Made by a program: the position numbers and the translations under genes. A stretch of DNA of 64,000 nucleotides from CAZWLY01 sp964634465 (GTDB lineage Bacteria; Desulfobacterota; Desulfarculia; G963662305), in contig CAZWLY010000011.1 of the NCBI GenBank assembly GCA_964634465.1, positions 69,581 to 133,580 of the forward strand, written 5' to 3'. The stretch's first letter is position 1; each line of letters begins with the position of its first letter. Positions 28,961 to 40,298 of the stretch are shown here, piece by piece. The notes below the pieces were generated by a model. The model was not told the origin of the DNA, ran no database searches, and saw nothing but the letters and a program-made list of their open reading frames with translations.

Positions 28961-29014
28961 CTCAAGCGGGGCCGACCCCGGCCCTGGTCAACCCAAGCTC
29001 AAGGCCGCACTCCG

Positions 29015-30973
29015 CTAATCCACGCCGACGCGCTCGGCGATGAGCTTCTCCAAAACGCTCGGGTCGGCGATGGTCGAGACGTCGCCCATGTCGCCGACGT
29101 CGCCGGAGGCGATCTTCTGCAGCAACCGACGCATGATCTTGCCGCTTCGGGTCTTGGGCAGAGCGTCGGCCCACTGGATGACGTCCGGGGTGGCGATGGG
29201 CCCGATCTCGGCCCGGACCAGCTTGATCAGCCCCGCCCTCAACTCGTCGCTCTTCTCCACTCCCGAATTCAGGGTCACGAAGGCGTAGATGCCCTGGCCC
29301 TTGACCGGGTGGGGGAAGCCGACCACCGCCGCCTCGGCCACGTCGGGGTGGGCGACCAGAGCCGACTCGATCTCGGCCGTGCCCAGCCGGTGCCCAGAGA
29401 CGTTGATCACGTCGTCGATGCGGCCGGTGATCCAGAAGTAGCCGTCCTCGTCGCGCTTGGCGCCGTCGCCGGTGAAGTACATCCCCGGGTAGCGGGAGAA
29501 GTAGGTCTCCCGGTAGCGGTCGTGGTCGCCGAAGACGGTCCGGGCGATGCCCGGCCAGGGCCGCTTGATGAACAGCGCCCCCTCCTGATCGGGATAGGTC
29601 GCCTCCTGGCCGCTGTCCGGGTCGAGGATGACCGGCTCCACCCCGAAGAAGGGGAAGGAGCAGGAGCCCGGCTTGATCGGGGCCACGCCGGGCAACGGGG
29701 TCAGCATGTGGCCGCCGGTCTCGGTCTGCCACCAGGTGTCTATGATCGGCGCCCAGTCCCGGCCGACGTAGTGGTAGTACCACCGCCAGGCCTCGGGGTT
29801 GATCGGCTCGCCCACGCTGCCCAGAAGCTTCAACGACGAGATGTCGTGCTTCTCCACCAGCTCGCCGCCCTCCTTGGCCACCGCCCTGACCACCGTCGGC
29901 GCGGTGTAGAACTTGGCCACCTTATATTTCTCCACTATCGCCCAGTAGCGATCGTAGGCCGGATAGGACGGTACGCCTTCGAACAGGACCGAGGTCACCC
30001 CGTTGATCAACGGGCCGTAGACGCCGTAGGAGTGGCCGGTCACCCAGCCGATGTCGGCGGTGCACCAGAAAACCTCGTCCGGCTTGAGATCGAAGGTGAG
30101 TTGACAGGTCATGGCCGCGTAGAGCAGATAGCCGCCGTGGGTGTGGACCAGTCCCTTGGGCGCGCCGGTGGAACCGGAGGTGTAGAGGATGAACAGCGGG
30201 TCCTCGGCGTCCATGGGCTCGGGCTCGATGTAGTCGGGCAGTTCGGGATCGGCGACGAGTTCGTGCCACCAGACCTCTTTTTCGCCCAGCTCCGGTTTCA
30301 GGCCGCAGCGATCGAAGACGATGACCCGCTTCACCTCGGGGCAGGACTCGAGGGCGGCATCGACGTTGGCCTTGAGCGGGACGGTCTTGCCGGCCCGGTA
30401 GCCGCCGTCGGCGGTGATGACCGTTTCGGCCCGGCAATTCTTGATCCGGTTGGCCAACGCCTCGGCCGAGAAACCGCCGAAGACGACCGAGTGGACGGCC
30501 CCGATCCGGGCGCAGGCCAGCATGGCCACCGGCAGCTCGACGACCATCGGCAGGTAGAGGATGACCCGGTCGCCCTTTTCGACGCCCTGTTTTTTGAGGG
30601 CCGCCGCGAACTTGTTGACCTCGGCGAAGAGTTGGCCGTAGGTGACCGCCCGGCTCTGGTCCGGATCGTCGCCTTCCCAGTAGTAGGCCACCTTGTCCTT
30701 GAGCGCCTCCTGATGGCGATCCAGGCAGTTGAACGAGGCGTTGATCACCCCGCCGCCGAACCAGGCCACCTCGGCCTCGTTGAAGTCGTACTTCAGGACG
30801 AAGTCCCACTCCTTGTCCCAGGTCAGGTACTTCCTGGCCTGCTCGGCCCAGAAGGCGTCTGGGTCTTCCAGGGAGCGACGATACATCTCTTCGTACTGCT
30901 CCCGGCTGTTTATGTAGGCCACTCGGCGATATTCATCGAGGTGTGCGTCGTACCACTTGGGGGTGTTGTCCAT
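29015..30973 (-). CDS. acs: Acetyl-CoA synthetase (AMP-forming)
   Basis: A full-length Acs of 652 residues: YTSGSTGAPKG, DTWWQTETGG, GDGAKRDEDGYFWITGR, and C-terminal PKTRSGKIMRRLL with Lys612, the lysine acetylated in Salmonella Acs. It activates acetate in two steps through acetyl-AMP. ATG 30973 follows AAGGAGA; a 13-residue extension lacks a ribosome-binding site. It heads the minus-strand group with the GNAT, deacetylase and a second ligase, giving high-affinity acetate uptake under post-translational control. Confidence 0.95.
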   Translation of the reverse strand: MDNTPKWYDAHLDEYRRVAYINSREQYEEMYRRSLEDPDAFWAEQARKYLTWDKEWDFVLKYDFNEAEVAWFGGGVINASFNCLDRHQEALKDKVAYYWEGDDPDQSRAVTYGQLFAEVNKFAAALKKQGVEKGDRVILYLPMVVELPVAMLACARIGAVHSVVFGGFSAEALANRIKNCRAETVITADGGYRAGKTVPLKANVDAALESCPEVKRVIVFDRCGLKPELGEKEVWWHELVADPELPDYIEPEPMDAEDPLFILYTSGSTGAPKGLVHTHGGYLLYAAMTCQLTFDLKPDEVFWCTADIGWVTGHSYGVYGPLINGVTSVLFEGVPSYPAYDRYWAIVEKYKVAKFYTAPTVVRAVAKEGGELVEKHDISSLKLLGSVGEPINPEAWRWYYHYVGRDWAPIIDTWWQTETGGHMLTPLPGVAPIKPGSCSFPFFGVEPVILDPDSGQEATYPDQEGALFIKRPWPGIARTVFGDHDRYRETYFSRYPGMYFTGDGAKRDEDGYFWITGRIDDVINVSGHRLGTAEIESALVAHPDVAEAAVVGFPHPVKGQGIYAFVTLNSGVEKSDELRAGLIKLVRAEIGPIATPDVIQWADALPKTRSGKIMRRLLQKIASGDVGDMGDVSTIADPSVLEKLIAERVGVD

Positions 30974-31142
30974 GGCGTCGTCTCCTTGTTCTAGACCCGT
31001 TTCGTGGTCCACGTCTCAGGAATGATCGACAAATCCAAACGGGCCGGCCGGCCTTGGATCGTCAGACGCACCGGGCCCGACTCTATGAGTATATCGAGCC
31101 GCCGGGACCGACGCCACCGTGTCGGCAGCGTCGATCAGGCCT

Positions 31143-32606
31143 TCAGCCGGCCTCCTTCAGCGGCGTCAGAACCTGCCTGACCGACTTGAATCGCTGAACG
31201 GCGGCCTGGACCACCGCCTCCAGATCGTGGGGCGAGAGGTTGAGGAGAGCGATGGAGACGATCTCCTGAAAGGCCCCCTCGCCGATCTCCTGACCGGAGG
31301 TGATGACCTTGACGATATCGTTGGCCGCCGAGACCATCAGGGTTTCGGGGGCGAGGTCGGTCTCCCGGGCCCGGCCCTGGTAGCGGACGGCCCGGACAAA
31401 GGCTTCGGGCAACCCGCTCGCCTTGACCGCCTTCTCGCCCACCACCCGATGGTGGCGATCGATGAAGTCCAGCAACAGGGTCCGCTGCTCCTCCTCCAGC
31501 TCGGCCTGTCCCCACTCCTCGGCAAAAGCGGCCAGCAGGCACGGCTTGCCGATATCGTGGAGCAACCCCAACAGATAGCCGTAGTTGGGCTGGGGAAAGC
31601 GGGCCCGGACCGAGATAGACTGGCAGGCCACGGCCGACATGAGGGAGTGCTCCCACCACTTCTCCATGATCGGCAGGAACGGACCCGAGGTCTGCTGAAA
31701 CATGTTCTGGTAGATGAAGGTGATCAGCAGGTCCCGGGCTTCGTCGAGACCGATTCTGACCAGCGCCTCGGCCACCGACTTGGCCGGGCTGACTCCGGAA
31801 TAGAGCGACGAGTTGGCCACCGAGACGATTTTCAGGGCCAGGGAGGGCTCCAGCTCGATGACGTGGGAGATCTGCTTGAGGTCGGACCTGTCATTGGAAA
31901 GGAGCCGGTTCATCACCTCGACCAAGCGGGGGAAGACCGGCGCGGTCACCCCTTGGCTCTTGACCCTCTTGAAAACCTCGGTCAGCCGGGCGGAGAAGGC
32001 GTCGATCTCGGCCGGTTCGATGCGGCGAGCCCGAATCTTGCGGCGCAAGACCTCCTGAAAGGCCTTGACCAGGTCGGGATCGAAGGCCCCGTCCGTCTCC
32101 AACTGGGCCAGGGCCTGACCGACCGACATCTTTGGGCGGTGGGGCGGGGGGTTGATGAGGGCGTCGAAGCTCTCGACCAGGTTGATGATCCGGGAGCCCA
32201 GAGGCAGGTACTTGCCGGCCAGATCGCCCTCGCCCCCCTGGCCGTCGAAGCGGTGGCGATGGTACTTGATCAGGTTGCCGACCTCGTCTAGCTGGCTGGA
32301 CTTGCTGAGCAGGTGGACCCCTACCTGGGGGTAGGACTTCAAGAGCTCCGCCTCCTTCGGCGTCAGCGGCTCGGTCTTGCTCAACACTTCGTCCGGCAGG
32401 GCCAGGTAGCCGATGTCGTGCAACAGGGCGGCGGCGTAGATGGCCTCCGTCTCGGCGGCCGAGAGTTTCAGGTGCCCGGCCAGCAGCCGGGCCAACTCGG
32501 CCACCCGTTTGGAGTGGCCCACGGCGTAGGCGCGGCGGGGCTCGACCACCGAAATGATGGCGAACAGCAGGTTGACCGTCTCTCGAAAACTCTTGCCCCT
32601 GGCCAC
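31143..32606 (-). CDS. HD + HDOD domain signalling protein
   Basis: The 487 residues have two parts. The N-terminal part (about 10-160) resembles HD-GYP phosphodiesterases, with LLHDIGYLALP (62-72), but the GYP loop is degenerate (HRHRFDGQGGE instead of HHxxxDGxGYP). The C-terminal part (about 225-435) is an HDOD domain that keeps its own LLHDIGKP. HDOD proteins regulate signalling and motility without known catalysis. Loss of the GYP consensus makes c-di-GMP hydrolysis doubtful. It diverges from gyrA. No partner gene is adjacent. Confidence 0.85.
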   Translation of the reverse strand: MARGKSFRETVNLLFAIISVVEPRRAYAVGHSKRVAELARLLAGHLKLSAAETEAIYAAALLHDIGYLALPDEVLSKTEPLTPKEAELLKSYPQVGVHLLSKSSQLDEVGNLIKYHRHRFDGQGGEGDLAGKYLPLGSRIINLVESFDALINPPPHRPKMSVGQALAQLETDGAFDPDLVKAFQEVLRRKIRARRIEPAEIDAFSARLTEVFKRVKSQGVTAPVFPRLVEVMNRLLSNDRSDLKQISHVIELEPSLALKIVSVANSSLYSGVSPAKSVAEALVRIGLDEARDLLITFIYQNMFQQTSGPFLPIMEKWWEHSLMSAVACQSISVRARFPQPNYGYLLGLLHDIGKPCLLAAFAEEWGQAELEEEQRTLLLDFIDRHHRVVGEKAVKASGLPEAFVRAVRYQGRARETDLAPETLMVSAANDIVKVITSGQEIGEGAFQEIVSIALLNLSPHDLEAVVQAAVQRFKSVRQVLTPLKEAG

Positions 32607-32811
32607 GACCCTCGCTCCTTTTTACGGCCTGAGGTTCACCTGAAAAATGAAAACCGTCGGCCGGATCGAAGAATCTTTATCGATACCTTTTCCCCGATTG
32701 TGACCCAAGCGAGCCGACTAGGCAAGGGGCCCGTCGCGCTCCCCCCGGACGAATCGTCCCCGGCGGGCCGAAACAGCCCTTTTCCGCGGCCGGTCGAAGC
32801 TCGGCGTTCCC

Positions 32812-32840
32812 TTGCTTAACCGGGCCGAATTTGCTACAAT
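32812..32840 (+). promoter_or_regulatory. Sigma-70 promoter of the gyrA operon
   Basis: TTGCTT (32812-32817), 17-base spacer, TACAAT (32835-32840). Transcription would begin near 32847, which rules out the most upstream TTG in the gyrA frame (at 32812) and supports the TTG at 32896. Confidence 0.8.
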
Positions 32841-32895
32841 CAGCCGATTCGAGCGAGATGGCTGTTTCAGCGAAAATTCAAATAAGGACAGAGAC

Positions 32896-35334
<2,439 letters not shown>

Positions 35335-35337
35335 GTC

Positions 35338-36132
35338 GTGCGCCTCGTCTGGCTGGCCTTGCTGGTCGCGATTCTGGCCTTGAGCGCCGGCTGCCGGAGC
35401 GGCGGCGAGGACGCCGCTTTGACCGAGGCCGAGGAGCTGTTCCTCTCCGGCCGGCCGGTCGAGGCCAGGCAGGCCTTCGAGCGCTTCGTCCGCCGCTACC
35501 CCGATTCCAAGAAACTGCCCCAGGCGCTCTTGGGCCTGGCCATGATCGACCACTTCCAGTTGGAGAATTACGACCGGGCCCTGGAGGGCTACCGCCGGGT
35601 GACGGCCCTCTTCCCCGATCATCCGGCCGCGCCGCGCGCCCTGGAGAACATGGTCGATCTCTTCCTGGTCCACCACCACAACTACCCGGCCGCCATCAAC
35701 GCCCTCGAGACTCTCAAGCGGGACTACGCCCGCCGGACCGGCCGGGGCGACCACTACCAGGAGCGGATCGCCTGGGCCTACTTCAAGCTGGAGAACTACG
35801 ACAAGGCCAGGGAGGCCTATCGATCGCTTTTGAAGGAGTATCCAGACTCCACTCTGGCCGAGCGGGCCATGGTCGGCGTGGCCGACACCTTCTACGTTCA
35901 AGACCGCATTCCGGAGGCGCTCAAGGCCTACCGCGAGGCTTTGGCCAAGTTCCCGGGAGGCGAGATGTCGGTCCGGATTCGCTTCCGCATCGCCAACTGC
36001 CTGGAGGAGACCGGCCGGCTGGAAGAGGCCAAGGCGCTCTACACGGAGTTGATCGAATCCTATCCCAACCCCAAGGCGGTCCGCATCCGCCTGGCCGGGG
36101 TGGAGTCGCGTCTCAAGAAGGGGGTCAGATGA
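35338..36132 (+). CDS. TPR-repeat outer-membrane lipoprotein (BamD/YbgF-like)
   Basis: This 264-residue lipoprotein has a signal sequence ending in the lipobox LSAGC (Cys19) and about five TPR-like repeats with the A-x-x-x-Y/F-x-x-x-L/V-x-x-x-P-x-x pattern (for example AFERFVRRYPDS and AYRSLLKEYPDS). It resembles BamD and CpoB-type proteins in repeat style, but the overall match is not enough to call it BamD. The start is GTG. It overlaps gpsA by 4 bases, so it belongs to the gyrA-gpsA-phosphatase operon. Confidence 0.8.
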   Translation: MRLVWLALLVAILALSAGCRSGGEDAALTEAEELFLSGRPVEARQAFERFVRRYPDSKKLPQALLGLAMIDHFQLENYDRALEGYRRVTALFPDHPAAPRALENMVDLFLVHHHNYPAAINALETLKRDYARRTGRGDHYQERIAWAYFKLENYDKAREAYRSLLKEYPDSTLAERAMVGVADTFYVQDRIPEALKAYREALAKFPGGEMSVRIRFRIANCLEETGRLEEAKALYTELIESYPNPKAVRIRLAGVESRLKKGVR

Positions 36133-37139
36133 AGGTCGGGGTCATCGGCGCCGGGGCCTGGGGAACCGCCCTGGCCAACCTGCTGGCAGCCAAGGGTGAG
36201 GAGACGACTATCTGGGCCTACGAGCCCGAGGTGGCCGAGGAGATCAACGCCGAGCACGTAAACAGCCTCTATCTGGCCGACATGCCGCTGGACGCCAGGC
36301 TCAAGGCCACCGCCGATCTCGACCGGGCCGTCCAGGGGGCCGAGGTGGTGGTCATGGTCACCCCCTCCCATGTCGCCCGGCAGGTGGCCGGCGAACTGGC
36401 CCCGGCCTTGGGCAACGAGGCTCTCGTCGTCACCGCTTCCAAGGGCATCGAGGCCGACACGCTCCTGACCATGACCGGCGTCCTGGAAAACGTGCTGGGC
36501 GCGGATTGTCGAGGCCGGCTGGCCGTGCTCTCCGGCCCCTCGTTCGCCAAGGAGGTCGCCCAGGGCCGGCCGACCGCGGTCACCGTCGCCTCCCGCTCGC
36601 ACCCCACGGCCGAGGCGATCCAGAAACTGTTCATGACCGAGCGCTTCCGGGTCTACACCACCCACGACGTGACCGGAGTCGAGCTGGGCGGAGCGTTGAA
36701 GAACGTGATGGCCATCGCTGCCGGCATCGGCGCCGGTATGGATCTGGGCCACAACGCCGCCGCGGCTCTGATCACCCGCGGCCTGGCCGAGATCAGCCGT
36801 CTCGGCGTCAAGATGGGAGCCGATCCGCTGACCTTCGCCGGGCTGGCCGGAGTGGGCGACCTGGTCTTGACCTGCACCGGGGGTCTGTCGCGCAACCGGA
36901 CGGTGGGCATGCGGCTGGGTCGGGGCGAAAAGATCGAGGACATCCTGGCCTCGACCCGGACCGTGGCCGAGGGGGTCAAGACGACCAAATCGGCCCACCA
37001 ACTGGCCCAAAAGATGGCCGTCGAGATGCCCATCTGCGCTCTGGTCTACGACGTCCTCTACGAAGGGGTGGACGTGGCCACCGGGCTGAGCCGGTTGATG
37101 GGCCGGGACGCCAAAGTAGAGCGGTGGGGCCTGGACTAG
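36129..37139 (+). CDS. gpsA: Glycerol-3-phosphate dehydrogenase [NAD(P)+]
   Basis: This 336-residue protein has the N-terminal Rossmann motif GVIGAGAWGTALAN (4-17), SGPSFAKEVAQGRPTAV, and the catalytic-lysine segment ELGGALKNVMAIAAGIGAG followed by GVGDLVLTCTGGLSRNR. It makes sn-glycerol-3-phosphate for phospholipids. It overlaps the upstream lipoprotein gene and is followed 50 bases on by a HAD phosphatase. Confidence 0.97.
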   Translation: MKVGVIGAGAWGTALANLLAAKGEETTIWAYEPEVAEEINAEHVNSLYLADMPLDARLKATADLDRAVQGAEVVVMVTPSHVARQVAGELAPALGNEALVVTASKGIEADTLLTMTGVLENVLGADCRGRLAVLSGPSFAKEVAQGRPTAVTVASRSHPTAEAIQKLFMTERFRVYTTHDVTGVELGGALKNVMAIAAGIGAGMDLGHNAAAALITRGLAEISRLGVKMGADPLTFAGLAGVGDLVLTCTGGLSRNRTVGMRLGRGEKIEDILASTRTVAEGVKTTKSAHQLAQKMAVEMPICALVYDVLYEGVDVATGLSRLMGRDAKVERWGLD

Positions 37140-37189
37140 CCCGAGGCTTTCACCTCTCCGCCGGCCGAAGGATCCGGTTGACGCCCCCG

Positions 37190-37834
37190 ATGAAATATCG
37201 CCATCTCATCTTCGATCTCGACGGCACCCTGTCCGACTCCAAGGCCGGCATCGTGCGAAGCATCCGCTACGCATTAAAGGAGCTGGATCGGCCGCTGGAC
37301 GACGGCCTGGACCTCGACTGGTGCGTCGGGCCGCCCATCGGCCAAGTCATGGAGCGGCTGTTGAACGATGGCGACCGCGACCTGGCGGCCAAGGCGGTCC
37401 GGCTCTTTCGGGCCCGCTATCGAAACCGGGGCTACCTGGAAAACGTCCTCTATCCGGGCGTGCCGGAGATCCTGAGCCGACTGGCCGCCTCGGGGCGGGA
37501 GCTGTTCGTCGGCACTTCCAAGCTGGTCGAAACAGCAAAGAGGGTGATCGACCATTTCAGACTCGACCCCTACTTCAAGCGGGTCTACGGGGCCGTTCCC
37601 GGCGGCGGCCTCGACGACAAGGCCGAGCTGATCGGCCATATTCTGGCCGAAGAGGGCCTCGATCCGGCCAAGACGGTCATGATCGGCGACCGGGAGCACG
37701 ACGTTTCGGCCGCCAAGGCCAACGGCCTGGCCGCGGTGGGTGTCACCTACGGCTACGGCGGCCGGGAGGAGTTGATTCGAGCCAGCGCCGACGCGCTGTG
37801 TGAAGAGCCGGCCCAGCTTCCCTCGCTGGTCTAG
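37190..37834 (+). CDS. HAD-superfamily hydrolase, phosphoglycolate phosphatase-like
   Basis: The 214 residues carry HAD motif I FDLDGTLSD (nucleophile Asp9), a helical cap typical of subfamily IA, motif II in FVGTSK, the motif III Lys, and motif IV MIGDREHDVSAAKANG. The layout is that of Gph/PpaX-type phosphatases; the real substrate may be phosphoglycolate, pyrophosphate or another small phosphate. ATG 37190 gives the usual start; a long upstream extension through gpsA was rejected. It converges with the next gene, overlapping by 4 bases. Confidence 0.85.
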   Translation: MKYRHLIFDLDGTLSDSKAGIVRSIRYALKELDRPLDDGLDLDWCVGPPIGQVMERLLNDGDRDLAAKAVRLFRARYRNRGYLENVLYPGVPEILSRLAASGRELFVGTSKLVETAKRVIDHFRLDPYFKRVYGAVPGGGLDDKAELIGHILAEEGLDPAKTVMIGDREHDVSAAKANGLAAVGVTYGYGGREELIRASADALCEEPAQLPSLV

Positions 37835-38664
37835 CCGCCCGCCGCCAGCAGGCCCAGCAACTTGTCGAGAATGGCTCGGGGCGGTTCGTCCAGCCGGAAC
37901 GAGGCCCCGTTTTTGCCGGTCGGCCGGGCGTTGCCGAACCAATCCAAGACCAGCCGGGGCGTCTTCAAGCCGTTGGCCACCGCCGCCGGGGCGCTTTCCA
38001 CGCCGACGAACAGGGCGGCCTCGGCGATGATCCCGGCGGTTTCGAAAAGATCGTCCGGGCAGATGACCTCGGCCGCAAGCCAGCCGTAGCGTTCCCGCTC
38101 GGCCGGTCCGGTGACCACGACCACCTCTTTCCCCGCCGCCTCGAACAGAGCCCGCCACAGTCTTTCCAAATGGTCCAGCAGGGGCTGGTCGGCCAGGTCG
38201 AGGAAGGTCTTGCCGTAGCCGTTGAAGACGATCACCTCCCGCCGGCCCCCGCCGGTCACCCAGAGGTAGGCCTCATCCAGACCGGGCTCGAGGCCGATGC
38301 CGTAAGCGCGTTCGAAGTTGACGAAAAACGTCTCGATGAGGTGGCGCTTGAAGACCTCGGCCCGAACCAACTCCGGCCTCAACCCGAGATGAAACACCCG
38401 CTCGTAACCGGGCGGCTCGGACATGGCCCAGGGCTGGCAGCCGAAGGCGGCGTCCCGAAGCCGGTAGGCCTGGTCGATGAAGACCCGGTCCAGATAGGGT
38501 TGGGCGCGGAGCAGTTCCAGGGCCGGACGGCAGTAGTCCGATATCTGGAGGTGGAGTTCGCCGCCGAAACGCCGGCCGATCTGGATGGCCAGGGGCATGG
38601 CGTAGAGGAGGTCGCCCAGCTTGCCCGGACAGGTGATCAGGGTCGCTTGCCCCTCAGCCATCAC
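37831..38664 (-). CDS. Glycosyltransferase family 9-like (heptosyltransferase-like) protein
   Basis: The 277-residue protein has GT9-style landmarks: LGDLLYAMPLA near the N-terminus (compare G-D-x-x-x-x-x-P in heptosyltransferases) and FVGVESAPAAVANGLKTP in the C-terminal nucleotide-binding half. LPS core enzymes of this family are usually about 340 residues, so this is short. Acceptor and donor are unknown. A methyltransferase gene lies just upstream in the same orientation (21-base gap). Confidence 0.65.
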   Translation of the reverse strand: MMAEGQATLITCPGKLGDLLYAMPLAIQIGRRFGGELHLQISDYCRPALELLRAQPYLDRVFIDQAYRLRDAAFGCQPWAMSEPPGYERVFHLGLRPELVRAEVFKRHLIETFFVNFERAYGIGLEPGLDEAYLWVTGGGRREVIVFNGYGKTFLDLADQPLLDHLERLWRALFEAAGKEVVVVTGPAERERYGWLAAEVICPDDLFETAGIIAEAALFVGVESAPAAVANGLKTPRLVLDWFGNARPTGKNGASFRLDEPPRAILDKLLGLLAAGG

Positions 38665-38685
38665 CGCCCCCCGACCGGCGGCCGA

Positions 38686-39345
38686 TCACGCCCCGGCCCC
38701 AGCCAGGGGCCTGAACACGCAGCCGAAGGGCCGCCACAGAGAGGTCAGGTTGGCCATCGGGCCGTCGGCCAACTGAATTCTGGGCGGATAGCTGTCTTCG
38801 CTGAAGACCGGGCAGGCCTCCATGTCCGAACAATAATGGTTCTTGAACTCGGCCGCCATCCGGGACAAAAGGGGCATGGTCAGAAACTGCTCCTTGAAGC
38901 GGTGCGTCCCCAGCTCCAAGGTCATGAACACCGGGGCCGGCACGGCGTCCATGGCCCGAATCAGCCCCGGTTTGTCCTCGTCGGGCACGTGCTCCATGAC
39001 GCTGACGCAGCAGATATGGGTGTAGGGTCGATCCAGGACTCGCCCCGGACCGAAAAGCTCTTGGACCACGGTAATGTTGCCGTCGGCTTCAGGCGGACTC
39101 TCCGGGTCGTAGACGACCACCTCGGCCACGAACTCGGCCAGAAGCCGGGGAAAGAACAGAGTGAAGCCGGAGCCGATATCCAGCACCACCGAGTCGGGAT
39201 CGAAATCGGCTCGCTTGATGACCCACAGGTACTCCCAGAACCTCTGGGACAGACGCCCGCCCCCGAAGACGCGACCGTCCCATTCCGACTCCCAGCCCGG
39301 CCGGCCCCAGACGGCCCACAGCTTCTTCAACAGCGCCTGCGTCAT
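38686..39345 (-). CDS. Class I SAM-dependent methyltransferase
   Basis: This 219-residue protein has the SAM motif I VVLDIGSGFTLFFPRL (about 53-68), an acidic end of strand 2 (VVYDPES) and a CCVSVMEHVPD motif-IV-like strand, in the methyltransferase-11/24 style. Substrate is unknown. Pairing with a GT9-like gene suggests modification of a surface glycan or lipid, an inference from position only. Confidence 0.75.
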   Translation of the reverse strand: MTQALLKKLWAVWGRPGWESEWDGRVFGGGRLSQRFWEYLWVIKRADFDPDSVVLDIGSGFTLFFPRLLAEFVAEVVVYDPESPPEADGNITVVQELFGPGRVLDRPYTHICCVSVMEHVPDEDKPGLIRAMDAVPAPVFMTLELGTHRFKEQFLTMPLLSRMAAEFKNHYCSDMEACPVFSEDSYPPRIQLADGPMANLTSLWRPFGCVFRPLAGAGA

Positions 39346-39473
39346 CGCCTCCTCTCGCTTGCGACGGGATCAGTTTACCAGCCCCGCCGGCCCGATCGCA
39401 AGGTCGCCGCAAATCGGCGGAGGGTTGGTCTGCATATTGCAGGAAATCACGGCGAAAGGTGAGGGAGGTGTCC

Positions 39474-40085
39474 ATGCTCAATCCGGAAGTCTGCGCCAGA
39501 TGCGCCCAAAAAGGGCCGACATGTTGCCAACTTGCGCCCGGCCAGGAGGAGTTCTGCCTCCCCTTGTCCGAGGCCGAGATCAACGTCATCATGCGCCGCC
39601 TGCCTGGGGTGTCGGCCGAGGCAATATTTTCCCCCACGCCCAACTCTGCCGCCTTCATGGACCGATTGAACCGGATGTTTCCCGCCGCCCAGACGGCGAT
39701 CGGCCAACTGTTTCCCCAAAATCGCCAACACCTCCGCTTGATCACCGACGACAAGGGGCGGTGCGTCTTTCTGACCGACAGCGGCTGCGCCCTGCCTCGG
39801 GACAGCCGGCCGATCTTTTGCCGGTTGTTCCCTTTCTGGCCAGCCAATGGCCGATTTCAGATTTTCGCCTACGACAACTGCCTGGCCCAGAAGGAGTTTT
39901 CGACCCTCGAGGGACTGATGGCCGCCTTGGGTACTACGCCCTCGACGCTGACGGTGCTCTACAATCAGCTCCTTCACGCCTGGGGACTGGACGTCCACGC
40001 CGGTCTGCCCACCGCCCTGGCCGGCCGCTGGGCTGTCGAGCCGCCCGGTTCGCCCCACCACCCCCTTATCAAGTGGCCCCACTGA
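39474..40085 (+). CDS. YkgJ-like Cys-cluster (Zn/Fe-S) protein
   Basis: The 203-residue protein begins MLNPEVCARCAQKGPTCC, a C-x-x-C-x(5)-CC cluster, followed by CVFLTDSGCALP and RPIFCRLFPF. This is the set of cysteines of the YkgJ/UPF0153 family, predicted to hold zinc or an iron-sulfur cluster. Function in the family is poorly known. ATG 39474 follows GGGAGG and is preferred over the GTG 15 bases upstream. The large AT-rich gap that follows is treated separately. Confidence 0.8.
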   Translation: MLNPEVCARCAQKGPTCCQLAPGQEEFCLPLSEAEINVIMRRLPGVSAEAIFSPTPNSAAFMDRLNRMFPAAQTAIGQLFPQNRQHLRLITDDKGRCVFLTDSGCALPRDSRPIFCRLFPFWPANGRFQIFAYDNCLAQKEFSTLEGLMAALGTTPSTLTVLYNQLLHAWGLDVHAGLPTALAGRWAVEPPGSPHHPLIKWPH

Positions 40086-40157
40086 CAAGGGGCCGGTAAG
40101 GCCAAGCCGAAGCCGCCCCGGCGGCGCCCAACCGCCTTTGGGCGGTCGATAATTCGT

Positions 40158-40232
40158 TTTGAAATTGCAATTATCTGTTTGAAACGTCTTTCATTCCACT
40201 TTGAACTGTTTACTGGGCGACCCAATTTCAAA
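40158..40232 (+). promoter_or_regulatory. Four iterated TTTGAAA-type sites upstream of a -24/-12 element
   Basis: TTTGAAA at 40158 and 40178, TTTGAAC at 40200 and the inverted copy TTTCAAA at 40226 are spaced about 20-26 bases, near two helical turns. They lie 40-115 bases before a sigma-54-like promoter in a strikingly AT-rich patch. They may be upstream activator sites. Confidence 0.45.
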
Positions 40233-40271
40233 TAACATAAATTATTGGCATGTTAATCTGGTCACCCCCCC

Positions 40272-40287
40272 TGGCACAGAGCGTGCA
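40272..40287 (+). promoter_or_regulatory. Probable sigma-54 (-24/-12) promoter
   Basis: TGGCACAGAGCGTGCA keeps the GG-N10-GC spacing and matches the TGGCACG-N4-TTGCW consensus at all but two positions. Transcription would start near 40299. No protein gene begins within 380 bases downstream. Confidence 0.6.
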
Positions 40288-40298
40288 GCACAAAATTT

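Noticed and set aside
28310..30994. 894-codon plus-strand frame opposite acs and the GNAT gene
   Set aside because: Opposite strand of clear genes, no domain, low-complexity residue pattern.
37831..39345. LPS or capsule biosynthesis locus
   Set aside because: Only one GT9-like gene and one methyltransferase are present; too little to call a locus.
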